From assembly GCA_011037195.1 (NCBI GenBank), contig JAAEAF010004286.1:1-64000 (forward strand): a stretch of 64,000 bases of DNA. The letters are read 5' to 3'. The notes beneath the pieces are model-generated. The model worked only from the letters and a program-made list of their open reading frames with translations. It ran no database searches and was not told the DNA's origin. This DNA comes from Triatoma infestans. Lineage: Eukaryota > Arthropoda > Insecta > Hemiptera > Reduviidae. Positions 19,312 to 33,100 of this stretch are shown one piece after another (position 1 is the first letter of the stretch; each line of letters begins with the position of its first letter). Both the position numbers and the translations under genes were made by a program.

Positions 19312-19799
19312 CATTATGTACATTGATTTCTTCTAGTTCTATATTATAATTGGACTGTCATACTAGATAAATATCTTACACTACTTCACTGTAATATTTT
19401 CTTACTAGTCTGTTAAGAAAATTGAACCACTTGAATCCTTGAATCCCAGACAAACCGTTGAAGTGTTTTTCAGAAGATTTCAAACTTATGAAATGTAATC
19501 AGTGACTTTAGTAATGAATGTGTTCAAAATGAGTTACAGATATCTTCTGATTATTATTATGATTTAATTTATTGATTTTATAATACTAAATTTGTTGTTG
19601 ATTTTTTCCTAAACCTGAGAATTGAACCTTGTACCATGCGTGGCCCAGTTAGTGATTAGCACTAAAAATCATAGAAAAGTATCGCTAGAAATGGTTTGCT
19701 CAAGATGTTGTCAGCGGGATTCTTTTCTAATTAAATTCTAACCTGTTTTCTTCAGTCCCCAGAGTTTGAATTATCAGTTTTTTTTTATTGAGGTGTAGA

Positions 19800-20340
19800 T
19801 AGCACACGTCAAGTTTTAATTTCTCTTACTAGTGGTGATAAAAGGAATGTCAACGTTCATGTCAAATTTTTCAAAATTGAGTTTTCCTCGGAGAGAAGTG
19901 GACATTTTAAGATTCCTTGAATACGATGCGTAATCACCTGAAACCGGAAGTGCAATAATTGAATAGTGTTTTTCTTCAGGTTTTACTGAACAGAAAAATT
20001 CCTGTCACCTCTACTTGAAACATTTTCCCAAGCAATTGTATTTATGGGTGTTTTAAGCCTTTTTTGCAACGATAAGATTTCCTCCAAAGTACTAGTTCAG
20101 TAAAATGTGTAGTTTCACCCTTTAAAATGGGTATTAAGGCACTCAGAAGCAATACTAGAATTTCAAATTTGAAGAAAATCGGTTAACCAGAAGTGCGAAT
20201 TTAAAGAGAAAATTGTTTTTGGGTGTTCTGAGGAATGTTAAATTTGAAATGTTATTGTACTTTGTACTTTACTTGGCGTTCTCTTCTAGGTTGCAATGTA
20301 ATCACTTGAAGTACTGTCATGGGTAGAGGTACATGTTTCC
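19800..20340 (-). repeat. Copy of an unclassified dispersed repeat (ACTTCCGG family)
   Basis: Contains AAACCGGAAGTGCA and AGAAGTGCG words, TTTTTCAAAATTGAGTTTTCC and related segments. These occur in the reverse sense in the repeats at 45.7, 51.2, 56.4 and 60.2 kb. Boundaries are vague and it is noncoding. Confidence 0.4.
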
Positions 20341-20565
20341 CTCACTATCTTCATATTTTGTTGGCATAACTAGTAAAAATTTCAAGTTTCAGAATGACGA
20401 TTTTATAAAGCAAACATCTTTATTAGCGTCTCTTTCACCATTACTTCATTCCTTTCATCATAACAATAAAGAAATACGTTAATAGATGATACTATTTTGG
20501 CATTATTAGGAAATCTCCATAAAGGCGAAACACTTGCTAATTACAAAAGGAATATGAAAATTTTC

Positions 20566-20690
20566 AGAGATTCCGTGATAGCCTGCTTCTTTTTGTGGTC
20601 ATCGACCGGTTTCGGGCGTCCGCCCATCATCAGGATGCGTTTGTCAAACAGTGTGATAACATAGACTTGCAAAGAGCAAATTCAGTTGTG
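20566..20690 (-). repeat. Single-arm family A hammerhead repeat
   Basis: A lone arm on the minus strand. The outer end begins CAGAGA (the CTCTGA boundary seen in other copies), followed by the conserved GCCTGCTTCTTTTTGTGGTC segment, the ribozyme and the inner GTCAAACAGTGTG region. No inverted partner was found. Confidence 0.65.
20600..20637 (-). ncRNA. Hammerhead ribozyme motif, family A, canonical core
   Basis: On the minus strand: CATC (20637-20634), CTGATGA (20633-20627), stem II GGGC-GGAC-GCCC (20625-20614), GAAAC (20613-20609), CGGTC ending at the cleavage C (20604), then GATG (20603-20600) pairing with CATC. All invariant core bases are present. The minimal palindromic stem III (ACCGGT) implies activity as a dimer or through tertiary contacts. 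Confidence 0.75.
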
Positions 20691-21084
20691 GTGCAAATAG
20701 AAAAATAGGTGGTCATATTAACTTCTTCTCTTAATCCCACTATTATTTTATCAACTAAAACGATGACTCACAATACAAGTTTTAACAATTCTTGCCCATA
20801 AACAGCATCCCCACCTCATATTAGTACAACAAGCCATCCATATTAGCCAATAGTATTCGAAAATCATAAAAAAGAAATTCTCTTTTAATATCTATGGTTA
20901 TTATGAGTCACCATACATGCCTCATCAAGCTTCAGCCAGCTACAGTTCACTTTTCCTTTCTGCTAAAATTGAATATACTAATTTACCAAATTTTATATAT
21001 GTTTCTTCACCATATAATTCAAATTCCATAAATGTTGTGAAATAGAGTTGAGGTTCGGTCATAAAAAAAACTCTTTTTAAACTT

Positions 21085-21125
21085 TCACCGACGTTTCGGC
21101 AAATTTATTGCCTTCTTCAGGGTAA
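21085..21125 (-). ncRNA. Hammerhead ribozyme motif, family B (Penelope-type)
   Basis: On the minus strand: TTACC (21125-21121), CTGAAGA (21120-21114), hairpin GGCAA-TAAAT-TTGCC (21112-21098), GAAAC (21097-21093), palindromic stem III ACGT, cleavage C at 21090, then GGTGA (21089-21085) pairing with TTACC through five pairs including one G-U. The GAAACGUC ending is the form I associate with Penelope-like elements. The loop and stem sequences differ completely from family A. Confidence 0.75.
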
Positions 21126-22524
21126 AAATTTCTTGTTAGAATTTCTTAAAAACTATAGTTTAACTTGTGATATACCATCACCAAGTGTTGTATTCCATAG
21201 AATATGTATCTTTTTATTTAAAAATTCACAAAAAATAAATTATACACATCACTTCAAATTTAATGAATTTAATTTCAAGTCATATCTGTTTATAAAAACA
21301 ATACTTCCTCTTACTAGGAGTAAGAGAAAGCAACTAGTTCACAATAGATATTTTCCTCCGACCTAATCGGTATTTCTGAACATCTCATCGGTAATCTGTA
21401 ATACAAATATGTTTGGTAGAAAAACTCTCTTCTTCATATGCTGTAGTACAGTACAAATACAAGTTATATAAGCCACACGGCAGCATATAACCTACCTTGT
21501 TGGATTATATATCATGTAGCTTATCGCAGTGAAGACTAGAAATGAAATTTTTTTCTTTCGATGCCACCTATTCACGGACGCAATTTCTCTAACCTTACAG
21601 TATTATGAGATTTTAGTTAGCCTATAAAATGAAATGCAGGTCCTAAATTTTGTGCTAATTATTCAACCCGCATCTAAACTATCTCAACTCACACCCCTTC
21701 GTTATATAGTTTTTCCTCCTCTAACACGGGCTTTTAATCACAATCCATCGTGTTTTTTCAATTTTCAACAGGTATTTTGCCTTCACTCGCTAAAATTTTT
21801 ATTTTATTGACATATAATCTGAACTGTAAACAATGAAATGCGTGGATAAGATTCTTAATCTTCTTAACTAAAAAAAAAAATATTTCTGTATATCTCATCC
21901 TCGTTTAGGTTCCAATATATATGGTATAATATTCATGCCTGGCAATCTGTGTAGCTGGTCTCATAATTTTTACACTCAGATGTGCTTAATTTAAGATGAC
22001 TGTTCCGCAACTGGATCTGAATGGGCGGATCTAAATTCTAATCATTAACTCAAAGAAAACAGTCTATTTCATCCTAAATGGTGGTCCTTAGAAAATCCAC
22101 TATCAGAAACGATGGCCACAAGCAGCTTGAAAAAAAGTATCAAGGAGACGTCCATTACCAAACATTTTTTCTCATATAAATGTAATATCAGTATGAACCC
22201 TCCATAATATATTTAATGTAGCAAATCATAATGTATCTGAAAATATTTTTGATACCCTATTGAATGCAAACACATTAAACAAAACAGTGAACATTTTCAT
22301 ATCTAACAACGACATGGATTATAGCATATGTATATCATTAAAATTATGAAATGATGCGAAAATTCACTGTCAAATTAAGAATAAACTCAATAAAAATAAA
22401 AACATTTTCAGTATCTATGAGCGCATCATCGTTAAAGCAAATTTACTCGAAATGGCGTATGCATTTTTTGTAAACATTAATGCAGAAATGATAAAATTTC
22501 TGAAACTCACTATACAACAGTCAT

Positions 22525-22640
22525 CAAGATGTAACGACCCTGAAGAGGCTCACTGCAACATGGGCGATGTCTTGTTTTTAGCAAACCACCGACGCGGTCT
22601 CAAACCAGAAACTCGAAGTGTTTTTCATTAAACGTTTTTT
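22525..22640 (+). repeat. Family C hammerhead-like repeat, single arm
   Basis: CCCTGAAGA (from 22538) is followed by a hairpin formed by 22548-22565 (GCTCACTGCAACATGGGC). The expected GAAACGTC is mutated to GATGTC. The tail AAACCACCGACGCGGTCTCAA and AGAAACTCGAAGTGTTTTTC match the copies at 55.4 and 59.3 kb. Confidence 0.6.
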
Positions 22641-25600
22641 CCTTTTTCTCTCTTTAATTGTGAAAGTGAATGTGTTTCATACCTATTTTTACTTTCTCTT
22701 ATTTTTTTTAACAGAGAGGTTTTTGTTTCATATAAATAACAACAATAAATTATGAAAATGTTACAATTTTTTTTTTGTTTTGTTTTTCATTTCATTTTTT
22801 TATTACTCAATAAACTTTCTTACTTATTATTATAATATAATAAATAATATTTCATACAAGAGAACCAGACCATGCTTTTTCATTCTTACAATTACATAAT
22901 ATGTGATTTATATAAATAAGAAGAGATAAAGACATGAGACTGTATCAAGTATTTGTTGAATTTTTTATAGCTAAACTTCTTTTATATATATAACTGTGTT
23001 GTTTTTATATGCTTTTTTTTTTTTTTTTTAAATATTAATTTACAACATATTATTGTATTCTTATTTTACAACGTTTTCGAGTTTCGTTTTTTTTTTTTTT
23101 TTTTTTTTTGATGGGGTATATTGGGATGGGGTATATTTTCATCCTTCTCTCTTTTTTCGTGGATATAAAGAAAGTATTTGCATTTAAAAAATATAAATAT
23201 TTACATTTATTCTCGAATATTATTTGAAAATATTATTATTTTCATTCTTTACTTTTTTAATGGACTTAAAAAATTACGTTTTTAATATTTTTTTCTGTAC
23301 TTATTTTATGCATGAATAACAAATATTGTGTGTTGGATTTTTTATTATCAATAATTACATAATAATATTTATAAAAATCAACACAGTTATTCTTCTTCAA
23401 TAATATTAATGAATGCTTTAAAAAAAAAAAAAACATAAAAAGAATGAAAAAAAAATTATTATCATTTTAAAAAACAAATTGTAATTATGAAACGAGATCA
23501 AATTAATATGGCTTTTATTATATTAACCCGAACAAAATTTTTTTACTAATTAACACAACTTTAAAAAAAATAAATTGTAGAATACGATTCTATTTAATAA
23601 ATAAATGATAGTATAAAATTATTTTTAAAAAATAGACGAGAAATCTAACATACTAACACTACCAATCTTAACATTAATAGACCATTATATAAATAACACT
23701 TAGGTTTTTTTTTTGTTTTTTTTTTAATTTTTTAATGAAAATCTATAAATTAGAAACTTAAATTTTGTGATAATACTTTTTACCTGATAAATTAGTTGAA
23801 GAATTCAAGTTTAAGATATTTTTTCTATAATTTTCTTGATAAACAAATTAGTATTAAAAAAAAAACTGCACTCTGTTGCTAGTCTTGAAGAGAGATTTCT
23901 TCAAAATAATTTCTCTACAAAATAGTTCTATTTCCAATTTTGAGGACGGACAATTCTATGATTAATTATATATATATATATATTTCTTTTCTTTCTCTGG
24001 TTATTGGCAAACATCATAATTATTTATTCCTATCTGGTCCAGTCGACTGAGACTGTTTCCAAATCACTTTCTAACCAAGCCGGACGATTCCTGGATCCAG
24101 AATTACCCATACATAATATTAAGGTATTCATTCTTTGTTCAAATGTTTAGACATTTGAACTTTAGAGACAAGTAAAACATATCAAAGTAAACCAAAGCCT
24201 ATCAAATAAGAAAAGAAAATAATGAGATTTTCAAAATTCACTACAGAAGAATAAAGGATCAGTTTGCCTTTCTCAAGGTATGCAGGATGATGCACAGAAA
24301 ATCCGATGTAGTGCTACCTTCCAAACCTATTGGCCATCTCAGATTACTTCATTTGGGTCGACAGGGTCGACGATCTATAGGACACCACAATAGTCTATAT
24401 ATTCTTTATAGATAGGATAGAAATATAAAAAAATACGACAGTTTTTAAAGAAAGTCCTATCATACTAGCCAGAGTTGCCAGTTGGACTTAAAATATAATA
24501 TTGTATCCAAAGAACATAGTAAATTTTATATCAAGATTCCTCATTTTTAACATTCAAAGACCTGGAAGAAGATAGCAACAGTTCAGGTGAACTTTAGATT
24601 CTCAAAAGCGCAAGAGATGAGATCCTAACCTGTACTTCTCGGAAATGTTTATTAATCAGATCTTTGAAACTTTATTAGCCTGACTCCCAAAAACCAATGC
24701 GAGACCAACTTTAAGAAAGCTTCAACTGATGTGCTTGCAGAACACTAGAAGATTTATAATTTACTCACTGAAGAATTTAATAATTTCAAAATTTCTATTT
24801 TGCCTACTTGGACCAAGGCCCGGCGGAAAATTAAGCCAGAAGCTTAATGAATGTAATGTATTGTTCTACCATCATTGCTATCACTGGAGATATTGTCAAA
24901 AGATTCTTTATTCTTTACTATTATTATTATTATTATTATTTACTTTTGTTTAATACTTCATACATCTTCAGTAACTACACTGGAAAAAAAAAATAATTAG
25001 AATTCCCTTTTTTAAGAAAGTAACTAATACAGAAGAACAGAATGCAGCCACTAGGGAATGCGTGAATTATGAAACCGGTTGGATATTGCTTCATTCGGAC
25101 CTCGATTCAAAGTGCTTTAATAAATTTATAGCTCTAAAATTAACAGTTTTTCATAAGTACTTCGTTTAAATCGCCCTATCTCTCGCTGTGTGTCTTACAA
25201 GTTTAAAGTTCTAGGAAAAAAAAAATCAAATCCGGTATCATCCGTAGCCTCTACAGAAACTTTGTGATTCGGCCCTAAGAGAATCATAGATGGGGATACT
25301 AAGAAATCGGATCCTACAAGGAATCCAACTAACTCCAAAAGAAAGACAACAGCCGGCCAATAGTCCTATAAGAATCTCTCAGTCTTTTATTGGATCATGT
25401 TGGATCTTTTGCAGAATATTCTGTTTTAAGTGTAACAATATTATGATATAGGGATTCTGCCGACTCCTTTTTGGCAAGTTTGTGAGAATGAAAAAAAAAG
25501 TTGCCCGTTCTTCTAACAGCAGATGGTTTTTGAACAATATTCATACAAGTTCGAAAATATGAAAAGGAAGAGAACGGTTCCAATTTATCCAACTTAGCGA

Positions 25601-28600
25601 GCTTATGATTAAAGAGACCTTCCAAATGATCTTCGTATCCAAAATAGAATGCTTATATCGAGCATCTTTTCTAGCACCTATTATTATTATTATTATTAAA
25701 CCATTATTTTTGCAAAAAAAAAAAGAAGGATTTTAGTAAGAGATATATGGGATCTGATGAATGGGGATTTTAGCTCCATTTTCCTAGAACACCTAAAACT
25801 GAATCTCTTAAAGAAAACCTTGTTTTATGAACATTTTTCCATTCTGTTCTATAGTAAATATTATCTCCTTCTCCCCGACTATTCCCAGATTCAAAACTTT
25901 CCAGCAGCTTTTGTCCTTCCGAACTTATCCTGATGTTCTCTCGATTCTCTCTCTTGCCTATTCCAGGGCTTTATCGCGATGGGCAATTACTATAACCCTC
26001 CCTCCCCCCAAACAATGCTAAACAGACTTATACTGCCTTTACAGACTAAAATCCAGAACTTCCTTTGCGGGTTTGGTGGGCTGTTATTTGCACCGTGCTT
26101 ACTCATGCCGGATAATGTGTGTTCTTTTTTCTTCCTTTTTATTTTTTCTGGTTTATACAGTGCCTACTTTATCCCAATAAGAAAACCAGACTTCTGCTGT
26201 AGAAGATGAGGCTAGCACTTCGAAAAAAAAACCATGACAACCATAAACACAGACAGAACTTGGGATCACAGGCAAACACTTCAATTTCAATTCTCTTGTC
26301 TATCTCTACAGCAAGCTAGCAATAACGGAGAACAGATATTTTTTTTTTCGTTTTTTGAGAATCTAAAACAAAAAAGAACAAAATGACAAGGTATAATAGA
26401 AACAAAAATTGAAAATAAAAATAATTAAAAAAAAAAAAATTTTGTGTCCACTATGTTTATACCTAAATACAGCAAAGAGGAAATTTTGCTCCCTGTTTGT
26501 TATAAAATAATCAAAATATATAAGTATAAAAAAAAAAGAAACAAAAATATAACAAATTTTTTGTTTTGTTTTTTGTACATTTTTTTTTTCTTGGAAAATA
26601 AAAAAAATGATATACACATTAATATTTTTATATTTGTATTTTTTTATATTTAACAACCATTCACTAAAAACTACTGGAAAAAAATAATAAGTTTTTTTTC
26701 CTTATATTAATTATTCCTTTTTAATATAAAAAGTTATAGAAATGTATATTTCTTTTGACCTTTTTTATATCATGATTTCCCTTTTTTTTTCTTCTTCTTC
26801 TTCGGAAAAAAGAAAACATAAAATTTAAGAAAAACCCTAAAAAAATAAAGACTAAATAGATTAAAAAGGAGAAAAAGGGATGTTTTTTTTTTCTTAATCT
26901 TCAAAGTATTTCTTTTCATAATACTAGATATTTTAAGAGCACTTATTAACATTTTTCTTTATTTCTTACAAGTTCTTGATTTTGTTTGATTTCTTGAATA
27001 ACTCTCTTTTTTTTTTTCTTGGAAGATTATTTTCAATAAGTTCTGTACATTCCCAACTACAATTAAGTGTACAAAAAAGTATGTTTTTTTTTTGTTAAGT
27101 TTCATTAATTACTTAGCAATTTTTTTTTTTTTACTTTTGTTGTTTTTAATTTTTTCATTGTTTTTTTTTTTTTTTCTTTACTTAATACAAACATTTCTGA
27201 GAATATATAATATAATAGTTTGAAAATAGATTGTACTATGGACCTTATTCGAAATATTTTCTTTTTATTTTATTTTATTGAAGTTATAATCATAATAATT
27301 ATTAATTAAATAAATAAGCTAAATAAAAAAAAAAAACGAGGGAAGTTATGATTTCAATTATAGTTCTTTGTCTTCTCTGTTTTAAAAAACTTGTTTCTAT
27401 TGGATTTAAAGAAATTTTAATGTTGGCAAAATCATAGAATTCATGATCTCAGAATAAATATTTTTGAAGTCTTTTGAAAAAAATAAAGTGGAGTCATGAT
27501 TGAAGTCTTAAAACATCAAGTTTTTTCATCTTATGTGGGGACTGGTTGCTCAGAATATTTACAGCATGGATTTTCTATACATATTAAGAGCGAATAGGAA
27601 AAGGTTTAATAATGACGTACTAAGACTTGCTGGTTATAGTCATTATGAATAATGTTAAAAACGTTTCTATGACTGGTTATAATAACTTTTTTAAAAACCT
27701 CTATGGACGACTGACTATAATTGTTGACAGAACCTCCTTAAGCCGCTATCAAATTAGATGAAGAGAAGTCACACAGTATGGGGGCTCGTTTAGGATGTCT
27801 GCCAAAAGAGGCTGGGCAACACTCCTACCATATCTACTCTCTATATAAAAGAATCCCTGCCTTTTGGCCAACCTTTGCAAAAAGCAAAAGCGTCCACGTA
27901 TAGTTTCCAACCAATTTTACAATAATTAATCAGGATTAGTAGGAACATAAACCACATCAATTTATAAACCAATCCAAGAACAATTACTAAACAGTATTCA
28001 AGCTAGTTTGTCACGCCGTTATAACTCCGTTACACTATCATTCTTTATATACAATAAAGTCCCTTGCTATGTAAGTATATTCATTAATTCATTTGTTCTT
28101 TTCAGTGCAGTTTCTCTCTCTTTACTGACCATCACCAATACAAAGCCTCATGCAACGCACATACTTCTTCTGGAGGCAACACTGGACCTTGGATTTCATA
28201 CACTATTAACATTTTATACAATTATTAGAAAATTTCTTGAGCTATTTTTTTTTTTTGTATAGTTGGGAGAAAAACTTAATAAACGATTAAAGCTGAAACA
28301 TCTTACAAAAGCTGGGTTTACACCTACTTTAGAAAATTTCTTTAGATCTTTTTAACGGTCACCTGGCTATCCTCCACGCAAAGCAAGATATAAGATGAAA
28401 ATCTTTACACGCGTTTATAGGAAAACACAAATACATCGACCAAAAATTGATACAAATGCGAGTAGTTATGTCAACGGCTTGATCACACTCACAGACAAAA
28501 AAATCTCTATCGATTAAAGAAGAAAGACATTATTCACAAACTTTCCCCTAAGTAGGTGGTAAAAAATTGGTGGCTTCGAAGAGATCCAAGCCTTCTGGAA

Positions 28601-30010
28601 GATAGTTGAGGAACAGAATCTAGATGAGTTCAAAATAAATACAAACTAAATTTTGCAAAAATAAAGATCCGCGTTTCTGGCATCACCATTAGTCGAAATT
28701 GTAGTTCGCCATGTTAATTACATAATTGTCTGAAGGACACTATGGGATCAAGAAACAAACCTAACGGCTCCACCAAAGGAGACGGCATTGGCTCCTTGAC
28801 TACGCGGTGGGAAAAAAAAATTAGTATCACTTAGAAATGTCTCCAGCTATTAAACATTTAAATTCGGATATTCTAAATAAATATAAAAACTGAAAGGAAA
28901 GAAATATTTTTTGTATTTACACTGATAATAAGACAAGAAAAGATGCAAAAAGATTTTATGGATCTCTAAGTACATGATTAGTACAAGAATAGAAACTTAA
29001 AAAAACAAAAAATGTTGAAAATTTAAGACAAAATATTTCAATTTCTTGCAATTATCTGAGTGGAAGTTAATTTGATAAGTGCTAACAATCCAAAAGTGGA
29101 AAAATCGCTAAGTTCAATTATGAGCTTGATTATTTGAGGCTTACATTTTAACTTAGTAAATCCATTCTGCTTTATCAACAAAAGCGGGTCAAATATATAA
29201 AATAGTAAATAAATTTTAAAAAATTGTTAAAAAATAAAGAAAAAGTTCTAAGGGAAGGGCATACACCCTTACAATGTGAAGTAAGTTGGGAAAGGCAAAC
29301 ATTTTCTACAACGATGATGTCTACACAAAAGCAGACTCTACTAGGGCACTTGTACTTAATGCGAGGAAGAATTGTTTTTATAGTTTTTATGTGTAGCTAT
29401 AACTAGTTTATTTCTGAAACCTAACTACTTCAATGAATTCCATGATTTATACCATTTTCCTTACTGAATTTACAAAATATTAGAAAAATTTTAGAATTTA
29501 CATTAATTTTGAAGTGCAATTATTGCTCGTGGACTTATTTACAAGTGCTTATTATTTTTACACCAGTAATCAAAGGCAGGTTTTAATCTTGAAAATAAGA
29601 TATCGAATTTTTTAGACATAGATATTATGAAATCTTTATTAACATTGAATGAATGAATTATTTAAAACAATTACAAATTCATAAATGTACTGAACGATAA
29701 ATGCACTGAGCAGTAGCCAAGTAAACAAGGTAACATAAAAAAAAAAAAAAATCATACGATTTCTGTGCGTACTGGAATCAAAATAATTATAGCTTATACA
29801 CTAAGATCGCTATGAAGTAAATTGTTTTTGTTAAAAAAAAAAAAATCAAATAAAACTAACTATTAAAACAAAACAACGAATCCAGAAAACCCGATTAACA
29901 CGATTTGAGAGCAATAACAGTACTTGAAATTAATAAGGGTTTTAGGCTAACTCTCAATAACCTATTTTACAACTATAAACAATAGTTATGATTGGCCGTT
30001 TCAATCAAAC
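22640..30010. other. AT-rich gene-free stretch
   Basis: No host exon was recognised on either strand. The region is dominated by A/T homopolymers and TA runs, most strongly at 22.7-23.9 kb and 26.3-27.4 kb. The open frames here are low-complexity (Lys/Phe/Ile-rich) and show no domain. ATT microsatellites occur near 24920-24940 and 25680-25697. It may partly be unannotated repeat or a long untranslated region. Confidence 0.6.
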
Positions 30011-30017
30011 AAGCAAA

Positions 30018-30146
30018 ATATTAGTTGTCTGGGGGCAAACAGAAAACTTTATCATTTAGTCTGAGGAAGGACACCAAAGGTGTCCGACACGTTGAATAAA
30101 ATTTTAAAGATAAATATATTTTTCTTTTACCCCAGACAACTAATAT
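30018..30146 (+). repeat. Short inverted-repeat element with hammerhead-like hairpin
   Basis: ATATTAGTTGTCTGGGGGCAAA (left end) and TTTACCCCAGACAACTAATAT (right end) are inverted repeats about 21 bp long. Between them are CTGAGGA (30061-30067), a 7-bp hairpin GGACACC-AAA-GGTGTCC (30069-30085) and GACAC-GTTG. This is the hammerhead layout with A13 changed to C. Stem I is not convincing, so it is probably a decayed relative. Confidence 0.55.
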
Positions 30147-30149
30147 GTG

Positions 30150-33100
30150 GTTTGAATTGTTTTTTCTACTAGTTTCAGAACATAAAAAATCTCAAAACTT
30201 CCCCCTAACAACATTTATATACAAAATAAAAGAACTACAATAATATAAGTTTTGTTTTTTCAAAAAAGCCTTTTAATTCTACTACAACTATATTTGTCAT
30301 TAAATATTATTTCAAGTAATCCTTTTTTTTTAAACCAAATTTTTTTTTACTTGAATGTTTTTTCTTATTAAAAAATAATACAAAAATTGTCCAAACATTC
30401 AATTTTTATTCACTAAAAGCCTAATTTTTTTTATATATTTTATATATATATATTTTTTTTTTATAAAATCTTTATTTAGAAAGAGTTACAAAATAAAGAA
30501 ATCTTGTTGTAAACTACAATTTAGCTACAAATATCAGATTTTTATTTTCATTTCTTAATTCTTCCATTTATTTTCGTAAATAAAAAAGTTTTTTTTTATG
30601 TGAAATTAAAAAATAAAACAATTTCTATTAATTTATATACATCTAAAATCTATTTTGTCATAAAATTAGCTTGTAAAAATTATTTACATTTTCTTTTCTC
30701 TCTCTTAGTACTTAACTTTAAATTTCGTACCAAAAAGAGTTTTATTATTTATTATAATAGGGTCTCCTTTATTTTTTCACAATATTTGTGTTAAAATCTC
30801 ATTTCAGTATTTTCTAAAGAAAAAGAAAAAACTATGATTCGTCAAAATGGGATAAGATCCAAAAATGGATGGCCATGGAATCCATCTCTAGGAAAAACTA
30901 TAACAATTATTTTTCTGTATCTCTCTTTTGCATAAAAAACTGCACAAAAACAAGCTAATTTTAAAACAAAAAACAATTCCTTTATTATAGATGCATATGT
31001 TTTTGCATTCAGCTTTTATAAACACAGAAAAATATCCTATTTCTTCTTTTTTCTCCATTTAATGTACTTTCATTTTTAAAAAAACAAAAGAAGAATTTTG
31101 ACCAATATCTGACTAAAACATTTTTGTATTTTTTAATTTTTTACAAAATTAATAAGACTCGTGGCAAAGATTTCGAGTTTTATTCACTATATAGAAGAAC
31201 GAACACACATTTTTTGTTACTATAAACTACAAAACATATGTATTTTTTTTATATATATTTTATATTTATTCAATATGTATAGGGTATGTAGTTTTTTTTA
31301 TATATATATATTATATATACTATGTTTTACTAATTCTTGTAACCTTATTTTTTGGTTGTTTTCTTGTTTTTAATCTTCAAGGCTCAAAATGAATTTTAAT
31401 TTCTTTTTTCTTTTAAATAATAATAATTGAACTATGAAAGTTTTTGTTTAATTTTAATTTTTTTAAGTTCCATTAATTTATTCCATTATTTAAATAATAA
31501 ACAAAAAAACATGAAAACTGGAATGAATTTAAAAGTAATAAAGAAGAAATACTTATGATAACTCAGAAGCTTTCTATAGCTTGGTATAACTCTGGACAAA
31601 AATTATATAAACAAAAAATATCCGCCTACTGAATGGAAACCATAGATGGAATGTCTTAATAAGAAATACAAGAGTTCAAGCAATCTTTTATGTGTTTGAT
31701 GGTTTAATCTGTTATGTACAGTAAGAATCTGAAATTGTACGCTTGTTTAGAAAAAGTATGGTTTAATAATATAATTACGATAGAGCAATTTTAATTTAAA
31801 TTTCGAATATCGATTACAGAAGTGCAATAAAAGGAGTATAATTTGACCACATTTTCCGTACAGTCTATGGACCGGCTCTGTTCATATCTTTTGTCAGAAC
31901 TTTCTTCAGATTTGCTAGACAGATTGTAATATCACTATTTCACAAATCTGGGACGAGATAGTACAGAGCCTGCTCAAAACTTTTTTTGCCATTAGAATTA
32001 TTATACTACTTTCGAAACTGTAACAAAAACTGCGCAATAACCTAAATTGTAAATTAATTTCGTAATTCTACTATTAAAAATGACTATTTCTTAATATGTA
32101 AATTATTTTTCAGCTTCCTACTTTCAAATTTACTAATCAAATAATACAACTAACTTTTTCATGGCTAAATCCTTAACTCAGGTCTTCGGAATAGATTTAG
32201 GAAACAACTGGAAATGATAAAAATGCCACAGTTAAGATGATAAACTAGCCTCCAGACTTGGCAAAACTGTAACTATTTTTCTCCCCTGTCTGTACAAAAA
32301 ACTAGGCGAAATGCACAATTAATAAAAAAGAAACAAAGCATGAAAGCTCAATATTTTCTGGCCTACAAAACTGTGCAAATCCTTCAGCAGGACTGAGAAC
32401 AAGGTACTAGGCCCTCAACCTTCCAAAAGATAATGTGGTTCTTTTAACTATTTTGCTTCTTAAATGAAGAAGTATATCCGTTTTTTTAACTGAACATAAC
32501 TGGACATACAAAAATCGGCATTTATTTTTTACAAGGGTGAAAATACTACTACTATTTCAGGTTATCCAGTAGTTCCATTATAAACAACTAGATCGAAAAG
32601 AACTAGACAACCGACGAAACTAACATTAGTGAAGATGGCAAGAAAGGGAAACCCAGCTACGACCAAGATTAATCAGTTCAGTTTTATTACTTCTGAAGCA
32701 AAATACACTCAGCCCTTTGAAGCTAAAAGGAAAAAAAAGACTAGAGCCCTTACTCTTGCTTCCTCTAAATCACAAACCAAGCAAAGTTAAACCCACAAAA
32801 ATAACAATGAAAAAAAACTGTAAACTAGATTTATTTTTTGGAGAACTATATCTCTAATCTAACTAGCAACTCAGCACAACATTCAAAAACATGTTTTCAC
32901 AAAACTACTGAACATTGCCAAACTATGTATCCAGGGTTATACTCATCAAGAAAGCGAAATATCTTTTTTATTTTTAAAATGATTTAATCAAGAAATGATT
33001 TATTTCTTTCACCCTGAAAAACAGCGATATTAGTTTCCTTTTTCTATTTATATTTTATTACAAAAAATTGTGCTGTTTTATTAAGTTTGAAGCTCGACAA

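Noticed and set aside
26363..26952. Several ORFs rich in Lys, Phe and Ile
   Set aside because: They follow A and T homopolymers and have no domain; expected by chance in this composition.
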